This document shows, in pieces, positions 14,881-22,555 of a DNA stretch of 64,000 bases (positions are counted from its first letter, which is position 1; every line of letters begins with the position of its first letter). The stretch comes from CADCVT01 sp036389485 (lineage in GTDB: Bacteria > Actinomycetota > Thermoleophilia > Solirubrobacterales > Solirubrobacteraceae). Where the stretch lies: the NCBI GenBank assembly GCA_036389485.1, contig DASVPR010000060.1:1-64000 (forward strand), in the 5' to 3' direction. A model generated the notes under the pieces. It was not told where the DNA came from. It saw only the letters and a program-made list of their open reading frames with translations, and made no database searches. The position numbers were made by a program, and so were the translations under genes.

Positions 14881-17357
14881 CCGAACTGCTCGATCAGGAT
14901 CTGCTGCAGGGGATCGCCACTCGCTTGGAGCTGCGCGAGCCCAACAAGGACGCCATCGAGACGCTCGCTGTTCGCATCGCGCGCTACTTCGAGGTCGAGG
15001 AGGGCGAGGCGCCGTTCGAGGGCGTGCTCGACGCCGCGACCGGCGTCGGCAAGACCTACATCCTCGCCGGTGCCATCGAGTACTTCGCCGCCAAGGGCCA
15101 CCGCCACTTCGCGGTCATCGCCCCAGGGCGCACCATCATGGAGAAGACGGTCAAGCAGTTCAGCAAGGGCAACCCGAAAAGCCTGCTCGGCGGCATGGAG
15201 GTCGAGCCGGTCGTCATCACCAGCGAGAACTTCAACACCGCCGCGATGCGCGCCGCGATGGATGACGACCAGTTGGTGAAGCTCTACATCTTCACCGTGC
15301 AGGCGCTGACAAAGCCGGAGAAGAGCGAGGTCGGCCGCAAGACCCACAAGTTCCAGGAGGGGCTGGGCACCGGCTTCTACGACCACCTCGATGCACAGGA
15401 CGACCTGATCGTCTTCGCCGACGAGCACCATACCTACTACGGCGACGCATTCTCCAAGGCGGTCCGCGACCTCACCCCGTTCGCGCTCGTCGGGCTCACC
15501 GCCACGCCGCACAAGAAGACGCCCGAGGACGCGATCATCTACCGCTACCCGCTGGCCGCTGCCATCGCCGACCGTCATGTGAAGACGCCCGTGCTCGTCG
15601 GACGCAAGGACGACCGCGACGACGAGCTGACCAAGCTGCTCGACGGCATCACCCTGCTGGAGGCCAAGCGCGACGCGGTGCAGAAGTTCTGCGCCGCTAA
15701 CCCGGAGGTCAAGCCGGTTAACCCGGTGATGCTCGTCGTGTCACCGACCATCGACGACGCGGAGCGCGTCGCCGAAGAGCTGCGCGACCCCGGCTTCCTC
15801 GGCGGACGCTACGCCGACCATGTCCTCGTCGTCCATTCCAAGAAGGCCGATGAGGATCTCGCCAAGCTCGAAGCGGTCGAGGATGACGACAGCCCGGTTC
15901 GGATCATCCTCAGCGTGGGGATGCTCAAGGAGGGCTGGGACGTCAAGAACGTCTATGTGATCGTCAGCCTCCGTGCCTCCGTGTCGGACATCCTGACCGA
16001 GCAGACGCTCGGCCGCGGCCTCCGCCTCCCGTTCGGCACCTACACGGGCGTCGAGCTGCTCGACACCCTGGAAGTGCTCGCGCACGAGCGCTACGAGGAC
16101 CTGCTGAAGAAGGCCAAGATCATCAACGAGGCCTTCATCGACCACCGCACGCGTGCCACGGTCACCACCAGCAAGGACGGCCAGACCGCGGACCTCAAGA
16201 CCGAGCAGGTCTCCGCCCCTGTGGTCACCGACCCGGCCGCGGCGAACGGCGACGCGCCGGCGGAGGCGCCGACGCCGACCGGTGACCGCGCCGGCAGCGG
16301 CCCGCTGCTCGGCGGGCTGACCATCACCGACCTCGGCACCCGCAAGGGCGAGATCAAGGCAGAGCTGCAGGCCAAGGAGCTGAAGCCTCTGCCCGGGTTC
16401 CCCGCGCTGCATCTGCCCGAGGTCGTCGCGCTGAAGATCGAGAGCAAGTGGTCGCTGGCCTACATCGACGACGAGGCCCCCTTCGAGAAACTCGGCAAGA
16501 AGCTGTCAGCCGACCCGGAGAACGAGCTGCGCCGCACCAAGCTGTCCGCCACGGTCAAGGTCGGCCCGGACGGGCTGAAGACCACCGAGCTGAAGCAGGA
16601 GGGAGCGGTCGACCGCGTCGCCGGCGCCGCCATCGTCATGCCGCTTGACGAGGCGCGCGCCGAGCTGTTCAGCCGTGTGTGGAGCGTCGGCGTCGTGCCG
16701 CAGAAGACCTCGGAGATGAAGGCGCTGTACGCCCTGATCGACGCGCTGATCGCCGGAATGGGCTCCGATGCCGCGAAGCTGCTGTCGAGCTACATGGACC
16801 GTGCCGCAGGCAAGTTCATCGAGCTGCTCAACACGGAGCAGAAGCGTTACCAGCAGAAGCCGCAGTACGAGGACAAGGTCGAGTTGCGCCCGTTCGCGCC
16901 AACCCGGCAGGCCCGCACCGAGACCAGCACCGACCGGTTCTCCTCGTTCACGCGCAGCGTAGGCTACGAGGGCTGGACGCGCTCCATGTACGAGCAGGTC
17001 TGGTTCGACAGCTCGACCGAGCTTGACCTGGCCGCGAAGATCCTCGACCCCGAGGACGACATCCACGTGTGGGTGCGGCTGCACACCGGCGACCTGGAGA
17101 TCCGCTGGGAGGGCGGCAACTACAACCCCGACTTCGTCGCCCTCGATCAGGCCGGCATCAACTGGCTGATCGAGGTCAAGGCCGACAACGACATGCAGGC
17201 CGAGACCGTGCAGGGCAAGCGCGCTGCCGCGCGGGCGTGGGCCAAGCGCGTCTCCTTCTCCGACGCCGACGCTGAGTGGCGCTACCTACTCGTGTCCCAG
17301 TCGGACATCAAGGAGGCCAAGGGCAGCTGGGGTGCCCTGAAGGCCGCCGCCAGCTGA
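14877..17357 (+). CDS. Type III restriction endonuclease Res subunit (helicase-nuclease)
   Basis: An 826-residue superfamily 2 helicase with a nuclease domain. Walker A is ATGVGKT (54-60), the DEAD-type box is FADEHHTYY (about 179-187) and motif III is GLTATPH. Motif VI is QTLGRGLRLPF (about 376-388). The C-terminal PD-(D/E)XK site is formed by NPDFVAL (about 749) and IEVKAD (about 763-768). It would translocate on DNA by ATP hydrolysis and cut after collision of two complexes bound to unmodified sites. The start is GTG at 14877, overlapping the preceding stop. All catalytic motifs look intact, so the system is probably active. Confidence 0.93.
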   Translation: MTELLDQDLLQGIATRLELREPNKDAIETLAVRIARYFEVEEGEAPFEGVLDAATGVGKTYILAGAIEYFAAKGHRHFAVIAPGRTIMEKTVKQFSKGNPKSLLGGMEVEPVVITSENFNTAAMRAAMDDDQLVKLYIFTVQALTKPEKSEVGRKTHKFQEGLGTGFYDHLDAQDDLIVFADEHHTYYGDAFSKAVRDLTPFALVGLTATPHKKTPEDAIIYRYPLAAAIADRHVKTPVLVGRKDDRDDELTKLLDGITLLEAKRDAVQKFCAANPEVKPVNPVMLVVSPTIDDAERVAEELRDPGFLGGRYADHVLVVHSKKADEDLAKLEAVEDDDSPVRIILSVGMLKEGWDVKNVYVIVSLRASVSDILTEQTLGRGLRLPFGTYTGVELLDTLEVLAHERYEDLLKKAKIINEAFIDHRTRATVTTSKDGQTADLKTEQVSAPVVTDPAAANGDAPAEAPTPTGDRAGSGPLLGGLTITDLGTRKGEIKAELQAKELKPLPGFPALHLPEVVALKIESKWSLAYIDDEAPFEKLGKKLSADPENELRRTKLSATVKVGPDGLKTTELKQEGAVDRVAGAAIVMPLDEARAELFSRVWSVGVVPQKTSEMKALYALIDALIAGMGSDAAKLLSSYMDRAAGKFIELLNTEQKRYQQKPQYEDKVELRPFAPTRQARTETSTDRFSSFTRSVGYEGWTRSMYEQVWFDSSTELDLAAKILDPEDDIHVWVRLHTGDLEIRWEGGNYNPDFVALDQAGINWLIEVKADNDMQAETVQGKRAAARAWAKRVSFSDADAEWRYLLVSQSDIKEAKGSWGALKAAAS

Positions 17358-17366
17358 TGCACCCCG

Positions 17367-17620
17367 GTGACTGAGCGCCCGCCGCTCCCGAAGCTGAAGC
17401 GACGATGCGGCCCGCGCGGCTTCCTCCGCGGGATCTACGACACGCGCGACGACCGGTTCATGGTCTTCTTCAGCTGGGACTTCTCAAGCGGACGGAAGCT
17501 GCTCACGGCGAGCAGGATCCGGAGCTGCTCAAGCGGATGCACCTGCCCACGCTGTTGGAGACTCGGCGGGAGGCCCTCGAAGCGCTGGTCATCGCCCGCC
17601 ATGTCGATGACACCCGATGA
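17367..17620 (+). pseudogene. Small frameshifted ORF downstream of res
   Basis: The first frame begins VTERPPLPKLKRRCGPRGFL and continues sensibly to about RFMVFFSWDF (near 17485). The second frame takes over with LLKRTEAAHGEQDPELLKRM then HLPTLLETRREALEALVIA and ends at 17620. Each half reads like real protein only in its own frame, so a single-base shift near 17485 probably split a gene of about 83 residues. No family is recognised. A sequencing error is the main alternative. Confidence 0.4.
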
Positions 17621-17818
17621 TCCGCGCGTGCTGCTGGGCACCTGTGCGCCAGCCGGCACAGGCCTCGGCGAGATCTCAACCGGCGAGTCGCGCCGTCTCC
17701 TGCTTCTGCAACGAGGCAACCGGCCCATAGCGGGTCTCGAACCTCTGCCGCAGCACGAGGTCGTCCCGCGATGAGCGGGCAGGTCGCGCCCGTGAGTCGA
17801 GGTACTGGTGCCGCCCGA

Positions 17819-17902
17819 TGCGGATGAGAGGACTCGAACCTCCACGCCCCGAAGGGCACGGGCACCTGAAGCCCGGGCGTCTACCAATTCCGCCACATCC
17901 GC
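17819..17902 (-). tRNA. tRNA-Leu (anticodon CAG)
   Basis: An 84-base class II tRNA on the minus strand. The acceptor strands GCGGATG and CATCCGC pair fully and the D-region is TGGCGGAATTGGTAGACGC. The anticodon arm CCGGG-CTTCAGG-TGCCC region gives CAG. A long variable arm (GTGCCCTTCGGGGCGTG) and the T-arm GGAGGTTCGAGTCCTCT follow. The discriminator is A and CCA is not encoded. Its 3' end faces the restriction-modification island. Confidence 0.96.
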
Positions 17903-17926
17903 TGGCGACGAAATGGTAGCGAGCCC

Positions 17927-18661
17927 TCAGCGCTTCGATCCGACGAACGCCGCGAACTCGCGAACGCTCGCGCGGTCGTAGATCCTGACGTTCTTTTCGT
18001 ATCGCCGGAACCGGACTCCGACCGCGTCGCACGCGGCGGCGAAGAGGTCGAGGATGTCGCGCGACAAGTTGTGGAAGTCGACCGAGAGGTACCGGTAGCG
18101 GCCCGTACGGTTGATGTAGAAGCACCCGTCGGAGTGGGTCAGTCCGCGGAGGAGCGACCACGGAGCCGCGTCCACGAGCGCGCGCTGCCAGGCCTCGAGC
18201 TCGATGGGCCGGAGGTGCTTCTTCCCCGCGCCGTGCTGCGGGAGCAAACAGGCGAGATGCGACGAGTAGGACGACACGACGGCGGTCGCGCCGCCATCCG
18301 CGCCGACGACGCTCACGCCGTTCGCGGGCAGACAGGCGCGGACGAGGTCGACGGCGCGATCCACGACGGCCGGGTAGGCGGCGTCGAGCGAGAGGCGCAG
18401 CCGCTGCGTGCGGCCGGCGCGGACGATGTAACCGTCGCCGAGGTAGAAACCAAGGAGTTCCGCGTACTCGCCGGACGTGAATCGGATCGGGCGCGACGGG
18501 CGCCAGCAGCGCGGGCAGGTCGGGCGATCGCGGTCGCGGCCTCCGCGGCGGATGTCGCGGACGGTCGTTCGGGGCAGCTCGAGTCGGCGGGCGATCTCGC
18601 AGTCGTTCAGGCCTGCGGTGACGAGCCTTCGGACCTCCTCTCGTGTCTCCGCCGGGTGCAT
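17927..18661 (-). CDS. HTH and LAGLIDADG-like domain protein, preceded by an SOS-box-like palindrome
   Basis: A 244-residue protein. Residues 1-35 form an HTH (REEVRRLVTAGLNDCEIARR, then LELPRTTVRDIRRGG). A CPRCW stretch follows, then a LAGLIDADG homing-endonuclease-like fold with YAELLGFYLGDGYI (about 62-75) and SLLRGLTHSDGCFYI (about 165-179). Such stand-alone proteins are common in soil actinobacteria and may be regulators derived from homing enzymes. The exact role is unknown. ATG at 18661 is preferred; an in-frame ATG at 18673 lies inside the palindrome. The palindrome CGAACATATGTTCG sits just upstream, suggesting LexA control. Confidence 0.75.
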   Translation of the reverse strand: MHPAETREEVRRLVTAGLNDCEIARRLELPRTTVRDIRRGGRDRDRPTCPRCWRPSRPIRFTSGEYAELLGFYLGDGYIVRAGRTQRLRLSLDAAYPAVVDRAVDLVRACLPANGVSVVGADGGATAVVSSYSSHLACLLPQHGAGKKHLRPIELEAWQRALVDAAPWSLLRGLTHSDGCFYINRTGRYRYLSVDFHNLSRDILDLFAAACDAVGVRFRRYEKNVRIYDRASVREFAAFVGSKR

Positions 18662-18665
18662 GGAA

Positions 18666-18681
18666 ACGAACATATGTTCGT
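18666..18681. promoter_or_regulatory. SOS-box-like 16-bp perfect palindrome (candidate LexA site)
   Basis: ACGAACATATGTTCGT is a perfect 16-base palindrome and matches the actinobacterial LexA consensus CGAAC-N4-GTTCG. It lies 5 bases upstream of the ATG of the HTH-LAGLIDADG gene (minus strand), where bound LexA would block transcription. It is about 107 bases upstream of the divergent anti-sigma-type ATPase gene. Confidence 0.75.
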
Positions 18682-18787
18682 GTCCGGACGGAACTCGCGG
18701 CGCGGCGGTTTCTCCCTCCTCCACCCGGGGAATCCGCCATACTGGAGCGGCCGCGAAAGCGGGTTCTTCGACGACGACCGAACGCGG

Positions 18788-19153
18788 ATGATCCTCGACG
18801 TCGACATACCTCGGGACACCAAGGCGCCCTGGCACGCGCGGCGCGCCGTGGAGCGGCTGGGCGACCAGATCGACGAGGACGTGCGGCCCGACGTGATGCT
18901 GCTGGTCTCCGAGCTGGTGACGAACAGCGTCAAGTACGGCGAGGACGGCGGGCTGAAGCTGCAGATCGAGGCGAAGGGGCCGCGGAAGCTGCGGGTCGAG
19001 GTCGTCGACCAGGGCGGCGGGTTCGTCCCGAAAGCGCGCGATCGGCCCGTGAACGAGCCCGGCGGGTGGGGGCTGCATCTCGTCGAGGCGCTGACGGACC
19101 GGTGGGGCGTGTACGAAGGCTCCACGCACGTCTGGTTCGAGATCGACCGCTGA
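18788..19153 (+). CDS. Anti-sigma-factor-type ATP-binding protein (HATPase_c, RsbW/SpoIIAB-like)
   Basis: A 121-residue GHKL-fold protein. The N-box is VSELVTNSVKYG (about 41-52), the G1 box is EVVDQGGGFVP (about 72-82) and GGWGLHLVEAL (about 92-102) forms the ATP lid and G2 region. It is the size of single-domain regulators that bind sigma factors or phosphorylate anti-sigma antagonists. No antagonist gene is next to it. It diverges from the HTH-LAGLIDADG gene across a region of about 125 bases holding the palindrome. The partner sigma factor is unknown. Confidence 0.87.
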   Translation: MILDVDIPRDTKAPWHARRAVERLGDQIDEDVRPDVMLLVSELVTNSVKYGEDGGLKLQIEAKGPRKLRVEVVDQGGGFVPKARDRPVNEPGGWGLHLVEALTDRWGVYEGSTHVWFEIDR

Positions 19154-19223
19154 CGCGCCACAACTGGTTGCAAATTGCGGGATCCGTTGGACACGGGCCC
19201 GCGCGGCGGAAGAGACTCGGCAC

Positions 19224-19604
19224 GTGTCGCCCGTGGACCGCATCCAGGCGCTGTGGTCGGTGTACAAGTCGGCCGGGCCGCTCGCGACGATCGAGCAGCT
19301 GCCCGACGACTGCGAGTGGATCCCACCCGCCGACCTTCGCGGCGGCGAGGTCGTCAGGGGCGCGCACGAGATCCGGGCCTACCTCGAGCGGCTCGAGCAC
19401 GACGGCGTCCGCGTCGAGCCCTCCCTCCACTCGTACGAGCAGCTGAGCGAGCACGTCGTGCTGGTCGGCGGCCGGATGCGCGTGGTCAGCCGCGCCGCGC
19501 TCTCCGACTCGCCGCTCTACTGGCTGTGCCGGATGCGCGACGACCGCGTGGTCCGGATCGAGTCGTACGCCTGCCGCGGCGACGCGCTCAGCGCAGCCGC
19601 CTGA
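19224..19604 (+). CDS. NTF2-like / SnoaL-like small protein
   Basis: A 126-residue soluble protein beginning with GTG at 19224. The layout of helices then a curved beta sheet (LWSVYKSAGPLATIEQLPDD, GGEVVRGAHEIRAYLERLEH, then HVVLVGGRMRV and YWLCRMRDDRVVRIESY) is typical of the nuclear-transport-factor-2-like fold. The function could be a small isomerase or binding protein, and no catalytic residues can be assigned. It is convergent with the methyltransferase gene, overlapping by 17 bases. Confidence 0.72.
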   Translation: MSPVDRIQALWSVYKSAGPLATIEQLPDDCEWIPPADLRGGEVVRGAHEIRAYLERLEHDGVRVEPSLHSYEQLSEHVVLVGGRMRVVSRAALSDSPLYWLCRMRDDRVVRIESYACRGDALSAAA

Positions 19605-20331
19605 CCGCGACGCAGCGGTCGACCTCCGCCGCGATCTCCCAACCCGGGATCGCGTCCCGGCCGCGGAAGAGCGAGTCGACGACCGCGGTCGGGCCGGGGA
19701 GGCCGCGGCCGCCCGGCCGGCCGAGCCGCGCGTCGTGGAACAGCACGTGCCCGCCGACCGCGACGTGCGGATGCCACGCGTCCCAGTCGAGCCGGACGCC
19801 CGGCTCGAGGTGGTCGCCGTCGACGAACACCAACCCGACCTCCCCACCGGCCCACGACCGGCCGACGTCGGCGGAGTAGGCCACGTGCCAGACCACGCGC
19901 GGCCCGGAGGGGGCGGGGTCGGCGGCGAGGCCGCGGCCGGCGGAGGGGCCGCCGCCGGCGGAGCGGGCGCGGTCGGCGGAGGAGTCGCGGCGGGTGGGGC
20001 GGCGGCACGCCCGCTCGACCACTCGGCGCGTCGCCCACGGCGTCGCGGCGTAGCCGGCGCGGAGCGCTCCGGGCTGCTCCCCGAACGGATCGATGAGGTG
20101 CAACTCCGCGGACGCGTCGAGGACGTCGCAGAGCTCGACGGCGGACGCCCCCTCGTACACGCCGATCTCGACGACGCACGAGCACCCGGCGGCCAACGAG
20201 CGCAGCAGCGCGACGTCGTCCGCCGAGTGCAGCGCCCGCGGCGGGATCACCCCCAGCCCGACGGCGGCCGCCCGCAGCCGGACGTCGTCGCGCATCCGCG
20301 CGGGAACGAGGCGCCGGAGCGCTGCGGGCAT
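19588..20331 (-). CDS. Class I SAM-dependent methyltransferase-like protein (MTase_24 type)
   Basis: A 247-residue protein with motif I as VVEIGVYEGASAVEL, an acidic strand end ELHLIDPFGE, and GLVFVDGDHLEPGVRLDWDA later. This resembles the methyltransferase family that often acts on sugars or O-linked groups (the DGDHxYxxVxxD pattern). Residues about 115-140 are an odd Arg/Ala/Gly-rich insert. The ATG at 20331 is taken as the start and GTG at 20340 is possible. It diverges from the S15-type hydrolase gene with only 37 bases between them. The substrate is unknown. Confidence 0.75.
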   Translation of the reverse strand: MPAALRRLVPARMRDDVRLRAAAVGLGVIPPRALHSADDVALLRSLAAGCSCVVEIGVYEGASAVELCDVLDASAELHLIDPFGEQPGALRAGYAATPWATRRVVERACRRPTRRDSSADRARSAGGGPSAGRGLAADPAPSGPRVVWHVAYSADVGRSWAGGEVGLVFVDGDHLEPGVRLDWDAWHPHVAVGGHVLFHDARLGRPGGRGLPGPTAVVDSLFRGRDAIPGWEIAAEVDRCVAVRRLR

Positions 20332-20368
20332 CAACGGCACGGGCGCGCAGTGTGGCAAGCTGCGCCGC

Positions 20369-22108
20369 GTGTCCCGTCTCACGCTCGCCCTCCTGGGCGC
20401 GGCGGCCGTCGCCGCCCTCGCCCCCGCCGCCGCGCAGGCCGCCGCCACCCCCTTCGGCCACCAGTGCACGCCGCAGGAGGGCTACCGCTCCTGCCCCACC
20501 ACGACCCTCGACCAGCGCGTCCCGAGCTTCGACGGCACGCCGCTCGACGTCGACGTCACGCTCCCGCCCGCGGGCGACGGCCCGTTCCCGACGCTCCTGC
20601 TGCTCCACGGCCTCGGCGGCACGAAGACCTCGTTCCTTACCCCGGACGCCGACAACCCCGGCTACGACGCGCCCACGTTCGCCAGGGCCGGCTACGCCGT
20701 CGTCACCCCGACCGCCCGCGGGTTCGGCAACTCGTGCGGCAAGCCGGAGTCCCGCACGCAGGGCTGCGAGAACGGCTTCACCCGCCTCGGCGACATCCGC
20801 TACGAGGTCCGCGACCTGCAGACGCTCGTCGGGATCCTCGTCGACCAGGGGATCGCGCGGCCCGACGCCGTCGCCTCCACCGGCATCTCCTACGGCGGCG
20901 GCATGTCCACGATGCTCGCCTTCCTGAAGGACCGCATCAAGCTCCCGGACGGCACCCTCGTCCCGTGGACAAGCCCGAACGGCACGCCGATCCGCCTCAC
21001 CGCCGCGTGGCCGCGCTGGCTGTGGACGAACGGCGAGAGCATCTTCCTGCGCAACGGCCGGGCGGACGCGTGGTCGCGCACGCCCACCGGTGTCCCCACC
21101 GCGTCCTACGCGGGCGGCATCTTCCTCGTCGCGTTCAGCGGCTTCACGGCGCCCGAAGGCGGGCCGATCGACACCGACGTCCACACGTGGAAGGCGCGCC
21201 TCGACGCCGGGACGCTCGGCCCGGAGGTCCAGCCGACGCTCGACAACGCGTTCACCGAGCACGGCGTCGCCGCGCTGCCGCCGGCGAACGGCGGCCCGGC
21301 CCCGCTGCTGCTGCAGTCGGGCTGGACCGACGCCCTCTTCCCGGTCGGCCAGTCGCTCGCCGCGTATGACCGCATCCGCGCCGCCGACCCGCTGGCGCCC
21401 GTCGCGCTCCAGTTCGGCGACCTCGGCCACGCCCCCGGCGCGAACAACCCGACCGACACCGCCGTGTTCAACGGCCAGGGCGCGCGCTTCCTCGAGAGCT
21501 GGCTGCTCGGGACGACGGCGAAGCTCTTCCCGGGGACCGCGAGCGTGTTCCTGATGCGCTGCCCGTCCGGGAGCCCCGCGCAGGTCGAGCCGATCACGGC
21601 GGACAACTACAAGGAGCTGACGACGAAGACCGTCCGCATGCGCACCAGGCGGCGGCTGAGGATCGACTCGTCGGGCAACAGCAAGGCGCTCGCGGAGGAG
21701 CTCAACCCGCTCGGCTCGCGCGCCTCGCACTGCACGCCGCGCTCCCCCGACCGCCGCAACAAGGCGACGATCGCCGGCCGCGTAAGGAGGGCGTTCACGA
21801 TGATCGGCCGCCCCGTCATCACCGGCCGCGTCAACGCGCGCGGGCGCTACGGCCAGATCGACGCCCGCCTGTGGGACTTCAACCCGCGCACCGGCGAGCA
21901 GCTCCTCATCACCCGCGGGGCGTACCGCCTCGAGGACGACGAGAAGGGCAGCTTCCGCTTCACGCTCGACGGCAACGGCTGGCGCTTCGCGAAGGGCCGC
22001 CGGGTCGTGGTCGAGCTGACGGGGCGCGACGAGCCCACGTACCGGCGCAGCCCGGCGACGTGGCGCGCCACCCTCACGAAGCTGAGGGTGGCGCTGCCCG
22101 CGCGCTAG
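20369..22108 (+). CDS. Secreted S15-type alpha/beta hydrolase (X-Pro dipeptidyl-peptidase-like)
   Basis: A 579-residue exported enzyme. The signal peptide is VSRLTLALLGAAAVAALAPA with cleavage near AQA. The alpha/beta-hydrolase core shows the oxyanion segment LLLHGLGGTKTS (about 75-86) and the nucleophile elbow GISYGGG (about 174-180). A conserved LLQSGWTDALFPVGQ segment lies near 312-326 and an Asp/His region FGDLGHAPG is at about 350. A C-terminal beta sandwich (about 425-579) resembles the jelly-roll domain of the S15/CocE family. It could act on proline peptides or acyl esters. The start GTG at 20369 is chosen because it directly precedes the signal peptide. Confidence 0.85.
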   Translation: MSRLTLALLGAAAVAALAPAAAQAAATPFGHQCTPQEGYRSCPTTTLDQRVPSFDGTPLDVDVTLPPAGDGPFPTLLLLHGLGGTKTSFLTPDADNPGYDAPTFARAGYAVVTPTARGFGNSCGKPESRTQGCENGFTRLGDIRYEVRDLQTLVGILVDQGIARPDAVASTGISYGGGMSTMLAFLKDRIKLPDGTLVPWTSPNGTPIRLTAAWPRWLWTNGESIFLRNGRADAWSRTPTGVPTASYAGGIFLVAFSGFTAPEGGPIDTDVHTWKARLDAGTLGPEVQPTLDNAFTEHGVAALPPANGGPAPLLLQSGWTDALFPVGQSLAAYDRIRAADPLAPVALQFGDLGHAPGANNPTDTAVFNGQGARFLESWLLGTTAKLFPGTASVFLMRCPSGSPAQVEPITADNYKELTTKTVRMRTRRRLRIDSSGNSKALAEELNPLGSRASHCTPRSPDRRNKATIAGRVRRAFTMIGRPVITGRVNARGRYGQIDARLWDFNPRTGEQLLITRGAYRLEDDEKGSFRFTLDGNGWRFAKGRRVVVELTGRDEPTYRRSPATWRATLTKLRVALPAR

Positions 22109-22416
22109 CGGTCGTCGTCGCCGCCACCACCGCCGCCGCCGGAGCGCTCGACGAGCGTCGCGACCCAGCGACCGTCGACGCGCTTCGCGACGGCCTCGAT
22201 GCCGGTCATGCCGCGGCGGATCGCCGAGAAGCCGGAGAGGCGCTCGTAGCGCGTGCGGCGGTTGACCTTGATGCGGACGCTGCGGCCCTCGTCGCGGAGG
22301 GTGAACGTGCGGGCGTCGCGGTTGACCGCGGTGACGGTGCCCTCGAACTCGCGCGCGGAGGCGGCCGTGGGGACGGCGAGCGAGGCGACGAGGGCCAGGG
22401 GGATGAGCTTCTTCAT
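22105..22416 (-). CDS. Small secreted DUF5666-like protein
   Basis: A 103-residue exported protein with signal peptide MKKLIPLALVASLAVPTAAS. The mature part is a small beta barrel-like domain: FEGTVTAVNRDARTFTLRDE, VRIKVNRRTRYERL, then GMTGIEAVAKRVDGRWVA. This matches the DUF5666 / OB-fold pattern. It ends in a Gly/Asp tail (SGGGGGGGDDDR). The function is unknown. Its stop overlaps the stop of the upstream hydrolase by 4 bases in convergent orientation. Confidence 0.72.
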   Translation of the reverse strand: MKKLIPLALVASLAVPTAASAREFEGTVTAVNRDARTFTLRDEGRSVRIKVNRRTRYERLSGFSAIRRGMTGIEAVAKRVDGRWVATLVERSGGGGGGGDDDR

Positions 22417-22555
22417 GGCCGCAGTGTGCCGCGGGCCCGGCAAAGCCCCGGCAAAGGCATCGCCAAGCCTCGGGTGACGCCCGTCACACGCGATCGGGGG
22501 TTCCCCGGGGGTCTCCCCGAAGCGGGCCGGGGCCGGCCGTTGCGAGCTTGCGCCC

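Noticed and set aside
17715..17745. A T-arm-like GAGGTTCGAGACCC on the minus strand as a tRNA fragment or att site
   Set aside because: It shares only about 10 bases with tRNA-Leu, has no acceptor or anticodon arm, and there is no integrase nearby.
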